Below, in pieces: positions 5,195 through 6,966 of a stretch of DNA of 6,966 nucleotides (within the stretch, counting starts at the first letter, position 1; every line of letters begins with the position of its first letter). The DNA comes from Bacteroidetes bacterium 4572_112 (GTDB taxonomy: Bacteria; Bacteroidota; Bacteroidia; Bacteroidales; UBA1556): the NCBI GenBank assembly GCA_002254285.1, contig NIUZ01000167.1:1-6966 (forward strand), read 5' to 3'. The translations under genes were made by a program, and so were the position numbers. Below the pieces are notes generated by a model. It did not search any database. It was not told the origin of the DNA and worked only from the letters and a program-made list of their open reading frames with translations.

Positions 5195-5955
5195 TTACGA
5201 AACTATTTCTTAGTGTATTGACTCTCTCAGTAGTACTTAGCTCGTGCTATAAAGAAGAGACCTATTATACTGAGGATTATGACCTAACAATCACTCATTA
5301 CGATACTGAGTTCGATTTTACCACTTATAAGACATTCTATATTACAGATTCTGTAGGTCTTATTAGTGATTATATTAAAAAAGGAGATGCTAATTGGAAA
5401 GATTTTTATAAAAGAGGTGGCGCTTCTGCAAGTGTTATTAATAGCATTACTAAGCATTATTTAGATTTAGGGTATACTCAATTAGACTCTTTAAATAATG
5501 GTACTGATAGTGTTGATTTTGCTGTAAATGCAATAATGACTCTTAATGAGCAAACAGGCTATGTATATTACCCAGGTTATTGGTATGGTTACCCAGGTTA
5601 TTGGGGTGGTTATTGGGGTTGGGGCTACTATAAAGGAGCTAAAGGCACCACAAGCACACAGTCAACTGCTTACTACTATGGAGGATACTATCCTTGGTAT
5701 GGTGGCGGATATTCTTATACTTATAAAACAGGAAACCTTATGGTTGAAATGGCTGATGGACAATCAGTACGTGACCTTATTCGTTTCCTTAAAGCTAACC
5801 CAACTTTAGGTCCTACTGATGTTGATGCTCCACAACTTAAGTATGTATGGTCTGCATTTATTGATGGTTACCAATCAGGTGATAAAAATATTGAGCGTGT
5901 AATCAATGGTATTGATGAGGCTTATGAGAATTCACCATATTTGAAACAAAACTAA
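5185..5955 (+). CDS. DUF4136 domain lipoprotein with a Tyr/Gly/Trp-rich insert
   Basis: This is a predicted envelope lipoprotein of 256 aa. Its signal peptide MKRITKLFLSVLTLSVVL ends in the lipobox LSSC (18-21), so C21 would be lipidated. The mature part fits DUF4136: FDFTTYKTFYI (43-53), an LDLGYTQLD-type element (93-101), and VDFAVNAIMTL (110-120) as the usual aDfxV strand. KTGNLMVEMAD (181-191) follows, and the C-terminus is VINGIDEAYENSPYLKQN. Between the last two strands (about 126-180) lies a Tyr/Gly/Trp-rich stretch with little charge and a 7-residue repeat of the form Y-P-G-Y-W. DUF4136 proteins have no established molecular function. The gene is followed after 10 bp by a beta-barrel gene, probably in the same operon. 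ATG 5185 is chosen for the signal peptide. Confidence 0.9.
   Translation: MKRITKLFLSVLTLSVVLSSCYKEETYYTEDYDLTITHYDTEFDFTTYKTFYITDSVGLISDYIKKGDANWKDFYKRGGASASVINSITKHYLDLGYTQLDSLNNGTDSVDFAVNAIMTLNEQTGYVYYPGYWYGYPGYWGGYWGWGYYKGAKGTTSTQSTAYYYGGYYPWYGGGYSYTYKTGNLMVEMADGQSVRDLIRFLKANPTLGPTDVDAPQLKYVWSAFIDGYQSGDKNIERVINGIDEAYENSPYLKQN
5568..5604 (+). repeat. Short in-frame tandem repeat in the lipoprotein gene
   Basis: TTACCCAGGTTATTGG occurs at 5568-5583 and again at 5589-5604, offset 21 bp (seven codons), giving two Y-P-G-Y-W units. The unit count could change without altering the reading frame. Degenerate GGTTATTGGGG copies follow. Confidence 0.8.
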
Positions 5956-5965
5956 ACTGTAAACG

Positions 5966-6655
5966 ATGAAAAAGAATATATTATTAACTTTTGTATTGGT
6001 ACTTTTTACAGCAGTTTCTTTTGCTGATGGTGTGCCGACAAAGAATAACGTAAACACTATAACTAATGGCTCAGCCGTAGTTGCAGGTGATGATTTTTTA
6101 CTTCCTGATGGATATTTTAATATTAATTATAACCTAGGATGGACAGCCGGTGATATGTCTAATTTTATTGGCGAAAACTCATACCGAGGTTTCTCTATTG
6201 ATGGCCGTAAATTTATTAATGATAAAATTACTATTGGTGGTTATATGGGATGGACAGGTTTCTTCGAGAAATTTGATCGCAAAACATACCCTATTGATAA
6301 CTCTACTACTGTAACGGGTGTTGGTTCAAATACATACTACAACTTTACTTTAGGAATGAATGCACACTATTACCCACTACAAAATAGTGCTATTAAGCCT
6401 TATGTTGGAGTTAGTGTAGGGCCTACTTACCAAACTATTAACACCCAAATTGGACGTTATTATATAGAGAATCAGTCGTGGCAATTTATGATTGCTCCTG
6501 AGCTTGGTGTATTTATTCCTTTTGGCCCTGATAGCGATGTTGGAGTTAATACGGGTATAAGATACAACTTGGTTTCTTTTCAGAACACTAACTATGGTAT
6601 CTCTAATGGAATTTCATATTTTCAATGGTTTGTTGGTATAAGCTTTGAATATTAA
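5966..6655 (+). CDS. Outer-membrane beta-barrel protein
   Basis: This 229-aa protein has a classical signal peptide (MKKNILLTFVLVLFTAVSFA, likely cleaved after A20). After a roughly 25-residue linker come alternating amphipathic, aromatic-rich segments typical of an eight-stranded-type outer-membrane barrel: GYFNINYNLGW (49-59), YRGFSIDGRKFI (73-84), ITIGGYMGWTGFF (88-100), YYNFTLGMNAHYYP (124-137), IKPYVGVSVGPTYQ (143-156) and FMIAPELGVFIPF (174-186). The last segment is YFQWFVGISFEY (218-229). The terminal aromatic Tyr fits BAM-dependent insertion. The ADGVPTK region has no lipobox. It resembles the generic OmpW/OprF-like barrel group; no enzymatic motif is seen. It lies 10 bp after the DUF4136 lipoprotein gene and just before a terminator, as the second gene of that operon. 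A structural or small-porin role is inferred. Confidence 0.85.
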   Translation: MKKNILLTFVLVLFTAVSFADGVPTKNNVNTITNGSAVVAGDDFLLPDGYFNINYNLGWTAGDMSNFIGENSYRGFSIDGRKFINDKITIGGYMGWTGFFEKFDRKTYPIDNSTTVTGVGSNTYYNFTLGMNAHYYPLQNSAIKPYVGVSVGPTYQTINTQIGRYYIENQSWQFMIAPELGVFIPFGPDSDVGVNTGIRYNLVSFQNTNYGISNGISYFQWFVGISFEY

Positions 6656-6683
6656 AAAGTAATTTTATTTTATAAAATTTATT

Positions 6684-6706
6684 AGGGGCTTTAAGCCCCT
6701 TTTTTT
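6684..6706 (+). terminator. Intrinsic terminator after the beta-barrel gene
   Basis: AGGGGC (6684-6689) pairs with GCCCCT (6695-6700) across a 5-nt TTTAA loop, immediately followed by a run of T to 6706. It is 28 bp after the barrel-gene stop and is a textbook Rho-independent terminator for the lipoprotein/barrel operon. Confidence 0.9.
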
Positions 6707-6713
6707 ATTTTTG
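6706..6713 (+). promoter_or_regulatory. Possible -7 promoter element for the dehydrogenase gene
   Basis: TATTTTTG fits TAnnTTTG and is followed by CA. It lies 17 bp before ATG 6731 and overlaps the last T of the terminator T-tract. If used, transcription would start around 6720, leaving a leader of only about 10 nt. The -33 region would then fall inside the terminator stem, where no TTG is visible. Confidence 0.5.
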
Positions 6714-6730
6714 CAAAAATATATATTATA

Positions 6731-6966
6731 ATGAGGATATTAGTAATACATCAGGTGCATGCAATATTAGAGCAACTATTGCTTAGCAAAGGTCATAAGG
6801 TTGATTCAATAATGAATCTTAGCCGTGAGCAAATATTAAACTTATTGCCACAATATGATGGCTTGGTTGTACGCAGCGCTCTAAAGGTTGATAAAGAAGT
6901 GATAGACGCTGGCTCAAAGCTTAAATTCATTGCTCGCCTTGGTGCAGGTATGGAAGGAATAGATTC
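6731..6966 (+). CDS. D-3-phosphoglycerate dehydrogenase-like 2-hydroxyacid dehydrogenase (5' part)
   Basis: The first 78 codons of a D-isomer 2-hydroxyacid dehydrogenase are present and run off the right edge. The visible part is the first half of the substrate-binding domain: MRILVIHQVH (1-10), LLPQYDGLVVRSALKVDKEVID (38-59), LKFIARLGAGMEGID (64-78). VVRS and RLGAGMEGID correspond to the family's VRS and R-x-G-x-G-x-(D/E)-x-I/V-D motifs. In Bacteroidota this N-terminal pattern belongs to SerA-like proteins that oxidise 3-phosphoglycerate in serine biosynthesis, but other 2-hydroxyacid substrates cannot be excluded. The NAD-binding domain and catalytic His/Glu lie beyond the window. ATG 6731 matches the usual M-x-I-L start. 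Confidence 0.88.
   Translation, partial: MRILVIHQVHAILEQLLLSKGHKVDSIMNLSREQILNLLPQYDGLVVRSALKVDKEVIDAGSKLKFIARLGAGMEGID

Noticed and set aside
5546..5809. 87-codon plus-strand frame within the lipoprotein gene
   Set aside because: It is out of frame inside DUF4136, and the lipoprotein frame has the signal peptide and conserved domain.

Overview
The window is ordinary chromosomal DNA from an AT-rich member of the Bacteroidota, probably Bacteroidales-like although I cannot place the genus. The evidence is the gene content: an LpxK with the DDAYQHR form of its motif, a DUF3822 gene next to rsmD, a DUF4136 lipoprotein ending in an SPYLK-type tail, and a membrane-anchored family that I know only from Bacteroidota. 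Several leaders also carry TAnnTTTG motifs, the -7 promoter element typical of this phylum, and clear Shine-Dalgarno sequences are generally absent.

Layout. Bases 1-743 (minus strand) hold the 5' part of lpxK (lipid A 4'-kinase), which runs off the left edge. Bases 744-1011 are a divergent intergenic region dominated by a 121-bp imperfect palindrome whose loop carries a REP-like motif. A plus-strand run follows: a secreted M28 zinc aminopeptidase (1012-2292); rsmI (2297-2891), which is broken because its SAM-binding centre is replaced by unrelated DNA; a single-pass membrane-anchored conserved protein (3009-3629); a DUF3822 protein with a GTG start (3632-4456); and rsmD with a TTG start, overlapping DUF3822 by 14 nt (4443-4973). 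Bases 4974-5184 form a structured leader with a near-exact 28-bp direct repeat and a hairpin. After it come a DUF4136 lipoprotein (5185-5955) and, 10 bp on, an outer-membrane beta-barrel protein (5966-6655). A terminator, a likely promoter and the 5' end of a D-3-phosphoglycerate dehydrogenase-like gene (6731 to the edge) close the window.

Together the genes cover envelope biogenesis (LpxK, lipoprotein, beta-barrel), 16S rRNA modification (RsmI remnant, RsmD), peptide hydrolysis and probably serine biosynthesis. The three-gene block from the anchored protein through DUF3822 to RsmD is tightly packed and probably one transcript. The lipoprotein and barrel genes form a second small operon.

I see no phage, CRISPR, toxin-antitoxin or classical defence locus. 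The points most worth a second look are the internally replaced rsmI, the palindromic element at 847-967, the duplicated gene start around the hairpin upstream of the lipoprotein, and the unexplained pairing of a membrane-anchored protein with DUF3822.
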